Of a DNA stretch of 64,000 bases, positions 14,701-23,495 are shown in pieces. The stretch lies in NCBI GenBank assembly GCA_016719395.1, contig JADJZF010000015.1:76722-140721 (forward strand), read 5' to 3'. The notes beneath the pieces are model-generated. The model was given only the letters and a program-made list of their open reading frames with translations, was not told where the DNA came from and did not search any database. Made by a program: the position numbers and the translations under genes. Position 1 is the first letter of the stretch. Each line of letters opens with the position of its first letter. This DNA is from Candidatus Amarobacter glycogenicus (GTDB lineage: Bacteria > Chloroflexota > Dehalococcoidia > Tepidiformales > Tepidiformaceae).

Positions 14701-17700
14701 TGGATCGAAGAGGATTCCTGAAACTCACTTCGGGCGTCGCCGCGGCAGCCACCGCGGTGTACGTCGAGCGGAAAATGGCGTTCTTGCAGGCGGCGCCGGG
14801 GATCACCCAGCCGCTGCAGTACTACCCCAATCGCGGCTGGGAGCGTGGGAAGTTCTCGACCAATGCCTGGAACCCTCGCGGCTGCAACAAGGGCGCGACC
14901 CTCACCCGCCGCGTCTACGGCCCTTACCGCTTGAAGGGGCCGATGATCCGGGCCGGCTGGAAGAAGTGGGCCGATGACGGCTTCCCGGGGCTCACTCCCG
15001 AGCTCCGAACGAAATACAAGTTCGATTCCCGCGGCACCGACACCTTCGTCAAGATGAACTGGGACGACACGTTCAAGTACGCCGCTCGGGGACTTCAAGC
15101 TGTTGCGAAACGCTACTCCGGCGAGGAAGGCAAGAAGGTCCTCCTCTCGGAGGGCTACCAGCCGGAAATGGTCGACGCCGTCGAAGGCGCCGGGACCCGC
15201 ACGTTCAAGCTGCGCGGCGGCATGGGCCTGCTTGGTGTCATGGGCAAGTACGGCATGTACCGCAACTCCAACATGATGGCCCTGCTCGATGTCCACGTCC
15301 GCGGGGTCAAGCCCGAGGAGTCGAAGGGCGGGCGAAACTGGTCCAACTACACCTGGCACGGCGACCAGGCCCCCGGCGTCCCGTTTGTGACCGGCCTCCA
15401 GAACCCCGACTGCGACTTCAACGACATGCGCAACGCCAAACTCCATGTTGGCGTCGGGAAGAACCTCGTCGAGAACAAGATGGCCGACGCCCACTTCTTC
15501 ATCGAGATGATGGAACGCGGCGGCAAGATTGTGACGATTACTCCTGAATACAGCCCCCCGGCAACGAAGGCCGACTACTGGATGCCCTGCCGTCCGGGCC
15601 TCGGCGACCTCGCGATCTTCCTCGCGGTCACCAAGCTCCTCATGGACCGCAACCTGTACGACGCTCCGTTCGTCAAGCAGTTCACGGACTTTCCGCTGAT
15701 CTTGCGCGCGGACACGTTGAAGCGGCTCGATCCCAAGGACGTGTTCGCCGGTTACACCCCGTCGCTCGACCCCAACGGCCCGAGCTACAAGATTCAGGGC
15801 ATCACCAAGGAGCAGTACGCCAAGCTCCAGGACTACGTCGTGTACGACGCAAACACCAAGTCCCTCAAAGCCCTGAACCGGGACGATGTGGGGGCCAACC
15901 TCGACAAGAAGGGCATCGACCCCGACCTCGAGTACAAGGGAACAGTGAAGACGCTCGACGGAAAGACGGTCGAGGTCCTGACCCTCTGGCAGGCGTATCG
16001 CCAGCATCTGGCCGATTACGACGTCGCCACCGCTGCCGAAATCAGCGGCTCACCCGCGAACCTGATCGAACAGCTCGCCATCGACCTCGCAACAATCAAG
16101 CCGGCAGCTATCCACGTCGGTGAAGGCATCAACCACTGGTTCCACGCGACCATGCACAACCGCGCCGTCCACCTGCCGCTCATGCTCACGGGCAACATCG
16201 GCAAGCCGGGCGCGGGTGTCTACTCCTGGGCCGGCAACTACAAGGCTGCGCTCTTCCAGGGTACCCCGGCGACAGGTCCCGGCTTCAAGGGCTGGATCGC
16301 CGAGGACCCGTTCGAGATGAACCTCGACGATACGGCGAAGGGCAAGGATATCCACGCCCACGCGTACACGAAGGATGAAGAGCCGGCCTACTGGGACCAC
16401 GGCGACCAGGCGCTCATCGTCGAAACGCCGAAGTTCGGCCGCAAGAACTTCACCGGCAAGTCGCACATGCCTTCGCCCACGAAGGTCCTGTGGACGACGA
16501 ACGTCAACATCATCAACAACGCCAAGTGGCTCTACGGCATCCTCTTCAACACCCTGCCGCGCATGGACATGATCATGACGCAGGACATCGAGATGACGCT
16601 CTCCTGCGAGTACTCCGACTTCATCCTTCCCGCCAACTCCTGGCTGGAGATGGAACAGGTCGAAGTCACCGCATCGTGCCAGAACCCCTTCCTCCAGATC
16701 TGGAGGGGCGGCGTGAAGCCGATGTTCGATACCAAGGACGACATCTCAATCATGGCCGGTGTCGCCAAGGCGCTCGCCGAACTCACCGGCGATAAGCGCT
16801 TCTCCGATTACTGGAAGTTCGCTCTCGAAGGCCGCACCGAGGTCTACATGCAGCGCCTGTTGGACAGCTCGGGCACGACGAACGGCTACTCCGTGGACGA
16901 CATTATGGACGGCAAGTACGGTGAGCCCGGCTCAGCCCTCCTGATGTTCCAAACGTACCCGCGCATCCCGTACTGGGAGCAGGTCCACAGCAGCATGCCG
17001 TTCCACACCGATACGGGGCGCATGAACTCGTACTGCGACATCCCCGAGGCCATCGACTACGGCGAGAACTTCATCGTCCACCGTGAAGGCCCGGAAGCAA
17101 CGCCTTACCTCCCGAACGTCATTGTGAGTTCGAACCCGCTCATTCGGCCGAACGACTACGGTATTCCGGAGAACGACATGGACCCCGAACGCCGCACGGT
17201 GCGGAACATCCGGAAGCCATGGGCCGAGGTGAAGAAGACGAAGAACCCGCTCTGGGAAGCCGGGTACAACTTCTACTTCCTCACGCCCAAGTCACGTCAC
17301 ACCGTCCACTCATCCTGGGCCGTGACTGACTGGATGAACCTCTGGTCGAACAACTTCGCAGACCCCTACCGGGCAGACAAACGGATGGCGAGCGTCGGCG
17401 ACCAGCAGTTGCACATGAACCCGACGGACGCAGCCAAGCTCGGTCTCGTCGACGGCGACTACGTATGGGTCGATGCCAACCCGGCCGACCGGCCGTACAT
17501 CGGCTGGAAAGCCGACGACCCGCACTACAAAGTCGCCAGGCTCATGCTCCGGGTGAAGTTCAACCCGGCGTACCCGCCCGGGGTTGTCATGACGAAGCAC
17601 GGCGGATTCGGCGCCACGGAAAAAACGGTGCTCGCGCACGAAACGCGTGCGGATGGCCGTGCGACTTCCGCCGACACCGGCTACCAGTCCAACTTCCGAT

Positions 17701-17993
17701 ATGGCTCTCAACAGAGCGTGACCAAGGACTGGGCTATGCCGATGCACCAGACCGACACGCTCTTCCACAAGGCGAAGGTCGCCCAGGCATTCCTCTTCGG
17801 GGGCGAAGCCGACAACCACGGCATCAACACCGTGCCCAAGGAGACGCTCGTCAAGATCACCAAGGCTGAATCCGGTGGCCTCAACGGCGAAGGCGCCTGG
17901 GCGCCCGGTACCACCGGCATGACCCCGGGGAACGAAAGCGCCCTCATGAAGAAGTACATCAGTGGTGGGCTCACCACGGTGAAGAAGGCCTGA
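14700..17993 (+). CDS. nxrA: Periplasmic nitrite oxidoreductase / nitrate reductase-type molybdoenzyme, alpha subunit
   Basis: A 1,097-residue type II DMSO-reductase-family catalytic subunit that binds Mo-bis-MGD and interconverts nitrite and nitrate. A Tat signal (DRRGFLK) begins the protein. NxrA-like features include RGWERGKF, NPRGCNKG, GPYRLKGPMIRAGWKKW, NYTWHGDQAPGVPF, HREGPEATPYLPN, TPKSRHTVHSSWAVTDW and VDANPADRPY, all of which I associate with the Nitrospira/anammox periplasmic NXR rather than NarG. D197 in LLDVHV is the likely Mo ligand. Oddly, only C62 of the N-terminal Fe-S (FS0) ligands is present; the upstream Cys-containing segment is absent, apparently an in-frame deletion. ATG 14700 follows aaaggag; GTG 14697 is an alternative. 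The reaction direction cannot be told. Confidence 0.86.
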   Translation: MDRRGFLKLTSGVAAAATAVYVERKMAFLQAAPGITQPLQYYPNRGWERGKFSTNAWNPRGCNKGATLTRRVYGPYRLKGPMIRAGWKKWADDGFPGLTPELRTKYKFDSRGTDTFVKMNWDDTFKYAARGLQAVAKRYSGEEGKKVLLSEGYQPEMVDAVEGAGTRTFKLRGGMGLLGVMGKYGMYRNSNMMALLDVHVRGVKPEESKGGRNWSNYTWHGDQAPGVPFVTGLQNPDCDFNDMRNAKLHVGVGKNLVENKMADAHFFIEMMERGGKIVTITPEYSPPATKADYWMPCRPGLGDLAIFLAVTKLLMDRNLYDAPFVKQFTDFPLILRADTLKRLDPKDVFAGYTPSLDPNGPSYKIQGITKEQYAKLQDYVVYDANTKSLKALNRDDVGANLDKKGIDPDLEYKGTVKTLDGKTVEVLTLWQAYRQHLADYDVATAAEISGSPANLIEQLAIDLATIKPAAIHVGEGINHWFHATMHNRAVHLPLMLTGNIGKPGAGVYSWAGNYKAALFQGTPATGPGFKGWIAEDPFEMNLDDTAKGKDIHAHAYTKDEEPAYWDHGDQALIVETPKFGRKNFTGKSHMPSPTKVLWTTNVNIINNAKWLYGILFNTLPRMDMIMTQDIEMTLSCEYSDFILPANSWLEMEQVEVTASCQNPFLQIWRGGVKPMFDTKDDISIMAGVAKALAELTGDKRFSDYWKFALEGRTEVYMQRLLDSSGTTNGYSVDDIMDGKYGEPGSALLMFQTYPRIPYWEQVHSSMPFHTDTGRMNSYCDIPEAIDYGENFIVHREGPEATPYLPNVIVSSNPLIRPNDYGIPENDMDPERRTVRNIRKPWAEVKKTKNPLWEAGYNFYFLTPKSRHTVHSSWAVTDWMNLWSNNFADPYRADKRMASVGDQQLHMNPTDAAKLGLVDGDYVWVDANPADRPYIGWKADDPHYKVARLMLRVKFNPAYPPGVVMTKHGGFGATEKTVLAHETRADGRATSADTGYQSNFRYGSQQSVTKDWAMPMHQTDTLFHKAKVAQAFLFGGEADNHGINTVPKETLVKITKAESGGLNGEGAWAPGTTGMTPGNESALMKKYISGGLTTVKKA

Positions 17994-17994
17994 G

Positions 17995-18270
17995 GTGGCT
18001 GAAAAAGACTTCGAATCCGATGACCCGTACGAGTTCGTCGGCGTGCGCTACCCGGCCGAGCCGGGCACCGACCCCGACGAAATCATGGCCCGGTGTTTCA
18101 TCGAGGAATATGCCCTGATGGGCATGCCACGCGACCGGATCATGCGAATGTTCGCCTCGCCCGCTTTCAACGGGACACATTCAATCCTGCAACGGCGTGG
18201 CGTGGAGTTCATCCGCGCTATCGCCGAAGGGGTGTATGGCCGGCCGGCCGCGGAGGAAAGCCATGCCTGA
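17995..18270 (+). CDS. 91-residue protein between nxrA and nxrB
   Basis: A small soluble protein translated from GTG two bases after the nxrA stop and overlapping nxrB by eight bases, so it is made with the NXR subunits. The N-terminus is acidic (EKDFESDDPYEFVGV); the C-terminal half is helical with IEEYALMGMPRDRIMRMF, then SPAFNGTHSILQRRG. I do not recognise a named family, though short proteins with an EEYxxMG...HxIxxxxG pattern occur beside other molybdoenzyme Fe-S subunits. A maturation or assembly role is a guess from position. No signal peptide, cysteine cluster or membrane helix. Confidence 0.78.
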   Translation: MAEKDFESDDPYEFVGVRYPAEPGTDPDEIMARCFIEEYALMGMPRDRIMRMFASPAFNGTHSILQRRGVEFIRAIAEGVYGRPAAEESHA

Positions 18271-19501
18271 TGTCTACAACTGGCAACTGGGCCGCAACAT
18301 GTCGTACCGCTTCCAAACCGGTGCGCAAAAGCGCCAGTTCGCCGCCGTCTTCAACATCAACCGCTGTATCGCCTGTCAAACCTGCACGATGGCGTGCAAG
18401 TCCACCTGGACGTTCTCGCCCGGGCAGGAACTGATGTGGTGGAACAACGTCGAGACGAAGCCGTACGGCGGATACCCCCAGCACTGGGACGCCAAGATCC
18501 TGGACCTCCAGGAACAGGCGAATCCCGGTAAACAAGTCTGGGATCCCAATAAGAAGGATGCGAAGAAGGCTCCCTACGGGACGTTCGAAGGGAAGACCAT
18601 CTTCGAGACGGCCGATGGCGTGAACCAGCAAGCCACCGGTTACATCCCCACGGAAGACGAGTGGAAGGCGCCGAACATCTTCGAAGACACCGCCACGAAG
18701 TATTCCAAGGAAGGCGTCACCCTTCCTGAGCACTCCGGCTGGTTCTTCTACCTTCAGCGCATCTGCAACCACTGCACCTACCCCGCTTGCGTCGCCGCTT
18801 GCCCGCGCAACGCCGCCTACAAGCGCGAGGAAGACGGCATCGTCCTCATCGACCAGCAGCGTTGCCGCGGCTACCGCAAGTGCGTAGAGGCCTGCCCCTA
18901 CAAGAAGTCCATGTACCGCCCGAGCACGCGGACCTCGGAAAAGTGCATCGGCTGTTACCCGCGCGTCGAAGGCACAGACCCCCTGACCGATGGACTCCCG
19001 ATGGAAACGCGTTGCATGACGGCCTGCATCGGCAAGATCCGGCTTCAGGGTGTCGTGAACGTCGGCGCCGACGGGCAATGGGTCGAAGACCGGCAGAACC
19101 CGCTCTACTACCTGGTCCACGTCGCGAAGATTGCGCTGCCGCTGTATCCGCAGTTCGGCACGCAGCCGAACGTGTACTACATTCCGCCGCGCTGGGTGCC
19201 GCGAGCCCACCTCGAGCAGATGTTCGGCCCGGGCGTCCAGGCCGCTATCGATGCCTACACGAACCCCAGCCGCGAGACCCTCGCCGTGCTGCAGCTGTTC
19301 CGGGCGACCCAGGAGATCATCTTCTCCTACAAGATCGAACAGGGCCCGAAGACGGCGGAACTGACCATCGCCGGCCAGAAACGAGAAATCTACAACGACA
19401 CGATCATCGGCTACAGCAGCAACGGCAAGGAAGTTGTCCGTGTGACAGTGGACGAGCCGCTCATCGAGCGTCCCGACCGCTTCGCGATGAATACGATTTA
19501 G
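18263..19501 (+). CDS. nxrB: Nitrite oxidoreductase/nitrate reductase-type beta subunit (four Fe-S clusters)
   Basis: A 412-residue electron-transfer subunit. Four Cys groups match NarH/NxrB: C35-C38-C41-C45, C168-C171-C176-C180, C201-C207-C211 with Tyr204 in place of the second Cys (hence a 3Fe-4S site), and C228-C231...C251-C255. It passes electrons between the catalytic subunit and the heme subunit. There is no signal peptide, so export would be by hitch-hiking with the Tat-bearing alpha subunit, as known for this enzyme class. Start ATG 18263 follows gaggaaag. It lies in the operon between the 91-residue gene and the chaperone gene. Confidence 0.92.
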   Translation: MPDVYNWQLGRNMSYRFQTGAQKRQFAAVFNINRCIACQTCTMACKSTWTFSPGQELMWWNNVETKPYGGYPQHWDAKILDLQEQANPGKQVWDPNKKDAKKAPYGTFEGKTIFETADGVNQQATGYIPTEDEWKAPNIFEDTATKYSKEGVTLPEHSGWFFYLQRICNHCTYPACVAACPRNAAYKREEDGIVLIDQQRCRGYRKCVEACPYKKSMYRPSTRTSEKCIGCYPRVEGTDPLTDGLPMETRCMTACIGKIRLQGVVNVGADGQWVEDRQNPLYYLVHVAKIALPLYPQFGTQPNVYYIPPRWVPRAHLEQMFGPGVQAAIDAYTNPSRETLAVLQLFRATQEIIFSYKIEQGPKTAELTIAGQKREIYNDTIIGYSSNGKEVVRVTVDEPLIERPDRFAMNTI

Positions 19502-19513
19502 GGAGGGATACCG

Positions 19514-20260
19514 ATGGCCAGGCCAACAACGGACCAACGCATCGAATCCGCCCTGACCAGGGCGGCCTTCTGGGAATTCCTCGCGCACGCCTTTGCCTAT
19601 CCGAACGATGAGCGCATCGCCGCGCTTCATGAATCGGCAGCGGAAGTCCTGGCGGGGGATGCAAGCGTGCCCGCGCTCCGCATGGCAGCAGTCGCGAAGG
19701 AGGCGAGCCGCGACTACCTCGAGACCGTTTACATTTCGCTCACGACCTTCAGCTCGTCGCCGGACGCCCCCGCCTTTGAGAGCGCCTACTTCGGGGGCGA
19801 CGCTCAGCAGCAAACCCAGCGCATGGCCGACATCGCCGGGTTCTATCGCGCCTTCGGCGTGGACTCGACGGATGGAGGGTTCCGCCCCGACGAGCTCCCG
19901 GTCGAACTCGAATTCATGGCGTACCTCTGCCGCAAGGAGGCCTACGCCGAGGAACATCTCGGTGCTCCCCGCGCCGGGCAGACGCGGAAGGCCCAGCGGC
20001 TCTTTCTCGAAGAGCACCTCGGTCGATGGGGCGCTGCCTTCGGCCGACGGGTCGCCTCCCAGGCGCCGGCCGGCCACTTCTACCAGCTGGCGGGAGAGAC
20101 CCTCTCATATTGGGTCCTGCAAGAATGCTCGTCTGCCGGAGTAACGCCCGTCGAAGTCTCTGGTGACACATCCCGGCATTGGCCACAGCCGATTAGCCAT
20201 GGTCCCGAATTCGCTGGCGACGCCAGTTTCGTGCCCATGGAAGAGCTCGCAGTGAGGTGA
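19514..20260 (+). CDS. TorD/NarJ-type molybdoenzyme chaperone
   Basis: A 248-residue all-helical cytoplasmic protein with the TorD/DmsD/NarJ features: an N-terminal FWEFLAHAFAYPNDER segment, the conserved ELPVELEFMAYLCRKEAYAEE motif (about residues 136-156) and FLEEHLGRWGAAFGRRV. Such chaperones bind the Tat signal of the alpha subunit and hold it until the Mo cofactor and Fe-S clusters are in place. Its stop overlaps the start of the gamma-subunit gene. The Tat-bearing NxrA is the obvious client. Confidence 0.85.
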   Translation: MARPTTDQRIESALTRAAFWEFLAHAFAYPNDERIAALHESAAEVLAGDASVPALRMAAVAKEASRDYLETVYISLTTFSSSPDAPAFESAYFGGDAQQQTQRMADIAGFYRAFGVDSTDGGFRPDELPVELEFMAYLCRKEAYAEEHLGAPRAGQTRKAQRLFLEEHLGRWGAAFGRRVASQAPAGHFYQLAGETLSYWVLQECSSAGVTPVEVSGDTSRHWPQPISHGPEFAGDASFVPMEELAVR

Positions 20261-20983
20261 TGAAGATGTTGCATCGCTTGGCAAATCATCGAAGGGCAGT
20301 GGTGGTACTGGTGGCCGCGTTGGCTGTCGGTGGCCTCTTGCAGCTCACCAACACGAACCCGGCGGTCTCCCAGTCTCAGTACATCAACGCGTATGAGGTC
20401 TCGGAAAGCCCGGGCATGGACCCCGATGCCGGGGTCTGGTCGAAAATAGGCAGCGTCAGCATCCCGCTGACGGCCCAGGCCGGGCAATACATCGCTGGCG
20501 GCAGCGTCACCGCGGTCAAGGCCCAGGCCGTCCACCATGAAGGCCGGCTTTACGTCCGCGTGAGCTGGAGTGATTCCACGAAGGACGAAGCCACCCTGAG
20601 AGCGCAAGACTTCTCGGACGCCGTCGCCCTCGAGTTCCCGGCCAGCGGCGAGACTGCCGTCCCTGCCATTTGCATGGGGCAGGCCGATGCTGCCGTCAAC
20701 GGTCTTTGCGCGGGACTTCGCAAGCATCAATCCCGGCCACGCCTCGTTCGCTGCCAGCACGACCGTCGACATGGCATTCGCCGTTTGGGATGGCGACAAG
20801 GACGAGCGGAACGGCCGAAAAGCCGTCTCGCAGCTCGTCACGATGAATATCGGTGCGGCGGACGCCTTCGAAGACGGCGGCAGCAACCTTTCCATCATGC
20901 TCATCGCTGGCGCACTGCTGCTCGTAGTCGCCGGGCTTGGTGCTGGACTCGCCGTCTATGGCTACCGGGAGAAGGGCCGCTAA
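20260..20983 (+). CDS. nxrC: NXR/ethylbenzene dehydrogenase-type heme b gamma subunit, frameshifted
   Basis: The N-terminus is a membrane anchor or signal (RRAVVVLVAALAVGGLL), followed by the gamma-subunit fold: SESPGMDPDAGVWSKIGSVSIPLTAQ, VHHEGRLYVRVSWSD, and PAICMGQADA with the likely heme Met. The frame then shifts at about 20695 to a second frame, VFARDFASINPGHASF, DMAFAVWDGDKDERNGRKAVSQL, and a C-terminal transmembrane helix ending YREKGR. One extra base explains the frame, and the repaired length is 240 residues, but the stretch between the Met and the later Lys looks about 40 residues shorter than in relatives I remember. The subunit should carry electrons to or from cytochrome c. Confidence 0.7.
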
Positions 20984-20985
20984 AC

Positions 20986-21939
20986 ATGGCCGTCACGATG
21001 CGCCGCTCCTCGAACGAGAGTTCATGGTCCGATCTGTCTCTCCTCGTTGGCGGGTTGGCGGTAGCATCGGCCATCGAACTGGCCATCCTCCGGACGTTCA
21101 CGCGCACGGCGATCCATATCCCGGCGTTGAACAGCCTCCAGGAACCGTACGCGGTCGTGAGCCGTGGTGGTCGCTACGCGTACTTCGTTGCGATCGCCCT
21201 GATGGTCCCGGCTCTCGCGATGCTCGCGCTCCGCTTTGGCCGCCAGGGGATTGCCGCAACGTTCGCAATCCTCCTCTTCGCCGTCGTGGCAACAGGAGCC
21301 GCAACGGGCCTTGTCGACCGCCTGCTGCTCGATTGGGCGACGTTGATCGCCGTTGTGACACTCGCCACGGCTCTCGCTTTGAGCTCTCCGCGACGCCTGG
21401 CATCAATTCCCATTGCGAGTTTTGGCATTGCCTTCGCGCTCAGTGGAGCCTTCACCGCGGCTCCGGACTTCGCGGAAGTGGACATCACGTTCGAGTTGCC
21501 GGCACGTCTGCTCGATGGTGCGGAGATTTTCGGCATCGCCTTCGCCCTGTCCACTCCACTCTTGGCGAGCCGCGGCAAGGATCGTGCAGCGCGCTGGGCC
21601 GGAGCGGCGGTCGCCCTTCTCGCCCTGGCCTTCTTTCTTGGAAACGGGTCGACTTCTCGGTTCCTTTTGCTCTGGAACGTCGGGCTGTCTGGGATCCTTC
21701 CAGGCTTCGCATATGCGGTTGCCGCCGGGGCGCTCGCGTTCGCCCTTGTCCGCCTGGTCAGGGCCGGTCGCGGTCTCGAAGCCGCCGGCCTGGCGCTGCT
21801 CATCACCGGTGGGATCGGCCTGCACAGTACATACCAGTCCGGATTGGTCGTCGCCGGCCTCGCCGCGCTCTCCGTGGGGATGCTTTCCACGAGGCGAGCG
21901 GATGCCGCGGACGGTCTGCCCGCCGAACCCGCTGTGTGA
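20986..21939 (+). CDS. Polytopic membrane protein at the end of the nxr operon
   Basis: A 317-residue protein with about nine hydrophobic helices, starting at ATG 20986 two bases after the nxrC stop, which makes it the last gene of the operon. After an N-terminal helix (LLVGGLAVASAIELAILR) comes a loop with HIPALNSLQEPYAVVSRGGRY, then closely spaced helices with few charges. Histidines are rare (HIPA near residue 45 and LHSTYQSG near 285), so a heme role is not evident. I do not recognise the family. It could be a membrane partner of the NXR complex or a transporter. Confidence 0.7.
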   Translation: MAVTMRRSSNESSWSDLSLLVGGLAVASAIELAILRTFTRTAIHIPALNSLQEPYAVVSRGGRYAYFVAIALMVPALAMLALRFGRQGIAATFAILLFAVVATGAATGLVDRLLLDWATLIAVVTLATALALSSPRRLASIPIASFGIAFALSGAFTAAPDFAEVDITFELPARLLDGAEIFGIAFALSTPLLASRGKDRAARWAGAAVALLALAFFLGNGSTSRFLLLWNVGLSGILPGFAYAVAAGALAFALVRLVRAGRGLEAAGLALLITGGIGLHSTYQSGLVVAGLAALSVGMLSTRRADAADGLPAEPAV

Positions 21940-21948
21940 CCCGCTGAG

Positions 21949-22806
21949 CTAGCTGCCCAGGACTTCTCGAAGCAACTTCGCCGTCCCTTCGGAGTGCGGC
22001 AAGGACAGCCGGAGGAGTTCTCCCGCGAGTAAGCGGTAGAGGACCAGTAGTTCCGGCTCCCCCTGTAGCGCTCTGAGGTGGGCCGTTACGGTTGCCAGGT
22101 CTCCCCGCGCGATCGGCCCGGTGAGCGCATCGACGAGTTTGAGTTTCCCGATGTTGGCTGCGGCCGCCTGCAGCAGAGGGGAAAGCGCGGGCCGCCCCAG
22201 GTCTGGCGGCAACCCGGCGAGTGCCCAGAGGCGGCTCGCCGCCGCGGCAAGAGCCACCGCATTGTTGCTCATCATCACGGCTGCCGCGTGGTAGAGGGCA
22301 CGGTTGCTTCCTTCCACCCCCACCACGCTCGCTCCAAGCGCGGCGGCCATGCGTTCCAGGGTCTCACCCAGTCCGGTAGTTCCTTCGACCCCGCAGAAGA
22401 TCCCATGGAACCGGTCGGGCTCCGGAAGCCGGGAGGGAAATGTCTGGAGTGGATGAAGGCAACCCACGGCCGCCACGGACGCGGCGCTTTTCAGAGCATC
22501 CAGCGTGAGTGCTCCGCTGCAGTGGACGACCATGTGGCGCGGGGTCCATCGGACCGTATCGCAGGAGCTTTCGACCGCGGAGTCAGGTACAGTGAAGAAG
22601 ACGAGGTCGCAGACGGCAGCGACGCGCGTTACGTCAGCCGTGGCCTCGGCGACACCGCCAATCGCCTCCGCGACCGCACTTGCCGAGGAGATTCGGGTGC
22701 TCCCGATTGCTCCGATCCGGTAGCCCGCCCGCGAAAGTCCCACCGCGAGTGCGCCGCCAAGTCGCCCAGCACCCACGATGCCCACCAACGGGGAATCAGT
22801 CGTCAT
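21949..22806 (-). CDS. Rossmann-like and DUF2520 domain protein
   Basis: A 285-residue protein. The N-terminal half is a Rossmann-like NAD(P) domain (VGIVGAGRLGGALAVGLSRAGY, residues 8-29; FFTVPDSAV; VHCSGAL); from about residue 120 it carries DUF2520 (VGCLHPLQTFP, ALYHAAAVMMSNNAVALAAAA, helical C-terminus). These are ProC/6PGDH-like proteins commonly near pantothenate or porphyrin genes; the substrate is not established. It is convergent with the nxr operon, ending nine bases after its stop. Confidence 0.85.
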   Translation of the reverse strand: MTTDSPLVGIVGAGRLGGALAVGLSRAGYRIGAIGSTRISSASAVAEAIGGVAEATADVTRVAAVCDLVFFTVPDSAVESSCDTVRWTPRHMVVHCSGALTLDALKSAASVAAVGCLHPLQTFPSRLPEPDRFHGIFCGVEGTTGLGETLERMAAALGASVVGVEGSNRALYHAAAVMMSNNAVALAAAASRLWALAGLPPDLGRPALSPLLQAAAANIGKLKLVDALTGPIARGDLATVTAHLRALQGEPELLVLYRLLAGELLRLSLPHSEGTAKLLREVLGS

Positions 22807-23450
22807 TCAGGGTAGCAACGCACGCCGCTGGGCGGCCCGTCAAATCCCAAGGCTGTCCGTTCTCGCGCGCCGACGTTCGCTCCTTCAGGACTGCTGGCCG
22901 CAAGCGGACGGTCGCCCGCACAGGACCGTCCCGGCCCGCTGGTGACTTCCGGCTTCGCCACGAAGGCGTTCAGGCGGGACGCAGGCTCGAGCTGGGGGGT
23001 AACATCGGCGCGAGACCCACCGCTGCCAGATTCGAGAACACAGATTCCGGGCCCTGCGGCGGACGCGACACGATCACGAGCCGAGCCCTCTCCGAGATGG
23101 TGAACTTCGACAATTTGGGAACCTCGGTGCTTCCGCACATGACCATCTTCATTCGCGCGCCAGGGCGAGCCGGCCACGCGCCCCGGATAGAGTCAGGACC
23201 TCATCATCTGGAAGCCGAACTGGAGCGCTCTTCGTGCGCTGGCGAGGTGGGGTATCACGGGTCCTCGGACTGAGGAGCAGTTCGTTCTTGCCCCGAAGCG
23301 GACTCGCAGGCTGGCGAAAACGACGCGGCCAGTGCGCGTGGGCGTCCTCTGGTGCGCTCGGCTGTACTTGCGTCCTCAGTTCCGCGGCGAATTCAGCCTC
23401 CCGAAGAACCAACGGCCGCCGAATCCTGCGCAGGCCGCATGGATGAATAC
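22807..23450. other. Gene-poor stretch of about 640 bases
   Basis: No reading frame here has a convincing ribosome site together with a recognisable product. The best candidate is a 60-codon minus-strand frame (22970-23152), which is not persuasive. I found no tRNA, RNase P, SRP or tmRNA landmark motifs. It may hold the promoter of the DUF2520 gene (right upstream of 22806) and decayed or frameshift-damaged coding sequence. Confidence 0.5.
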
Positions 23451-23479
23451 GAAACCCGCCTCGAAAGGCGGGTTTTCGT
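23451..23479 (-). terminator. Terminator downstream of tRNA-Asp
   Basis: AAACCCGCCT (23452-23461) and its complement AGGCGGGTTT (23466-23475) form a 10-bp stem with a CGAA tetraloop and A/T-rich flanks on both sides. On the minus strand it lies 14 bases past the tRNA-Asp CCA end. Confidence 0.8.
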
Positions 23480-23495
23480 GAGTGAACGAGTCTGG

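Noticed and set aside
14700..17993. Assignment as cytoplasmic NarG or as perchlorate/ethylbenzene enzyme
   Set aside because: The Tat signal and the stretches HREGPEATPYLPN, TPKSRHTVHSSWAVTDW and VDANPADRPY fit periplasmic NxrA better; no narI-type or other matching partner genes are present.
18218..20077. Open frame of about 620 codons on the minus strand
   Set aside because: Antisense to nxrB and the chaperone gene; the residue make-up is unlike a real protein.
22970..23152. 60-codon minus-strand frame in the gene-poor stretch
   Set aside because: No ribosome site and no family resemblance; open frames of this length arise by chance in GC-rich DNA.
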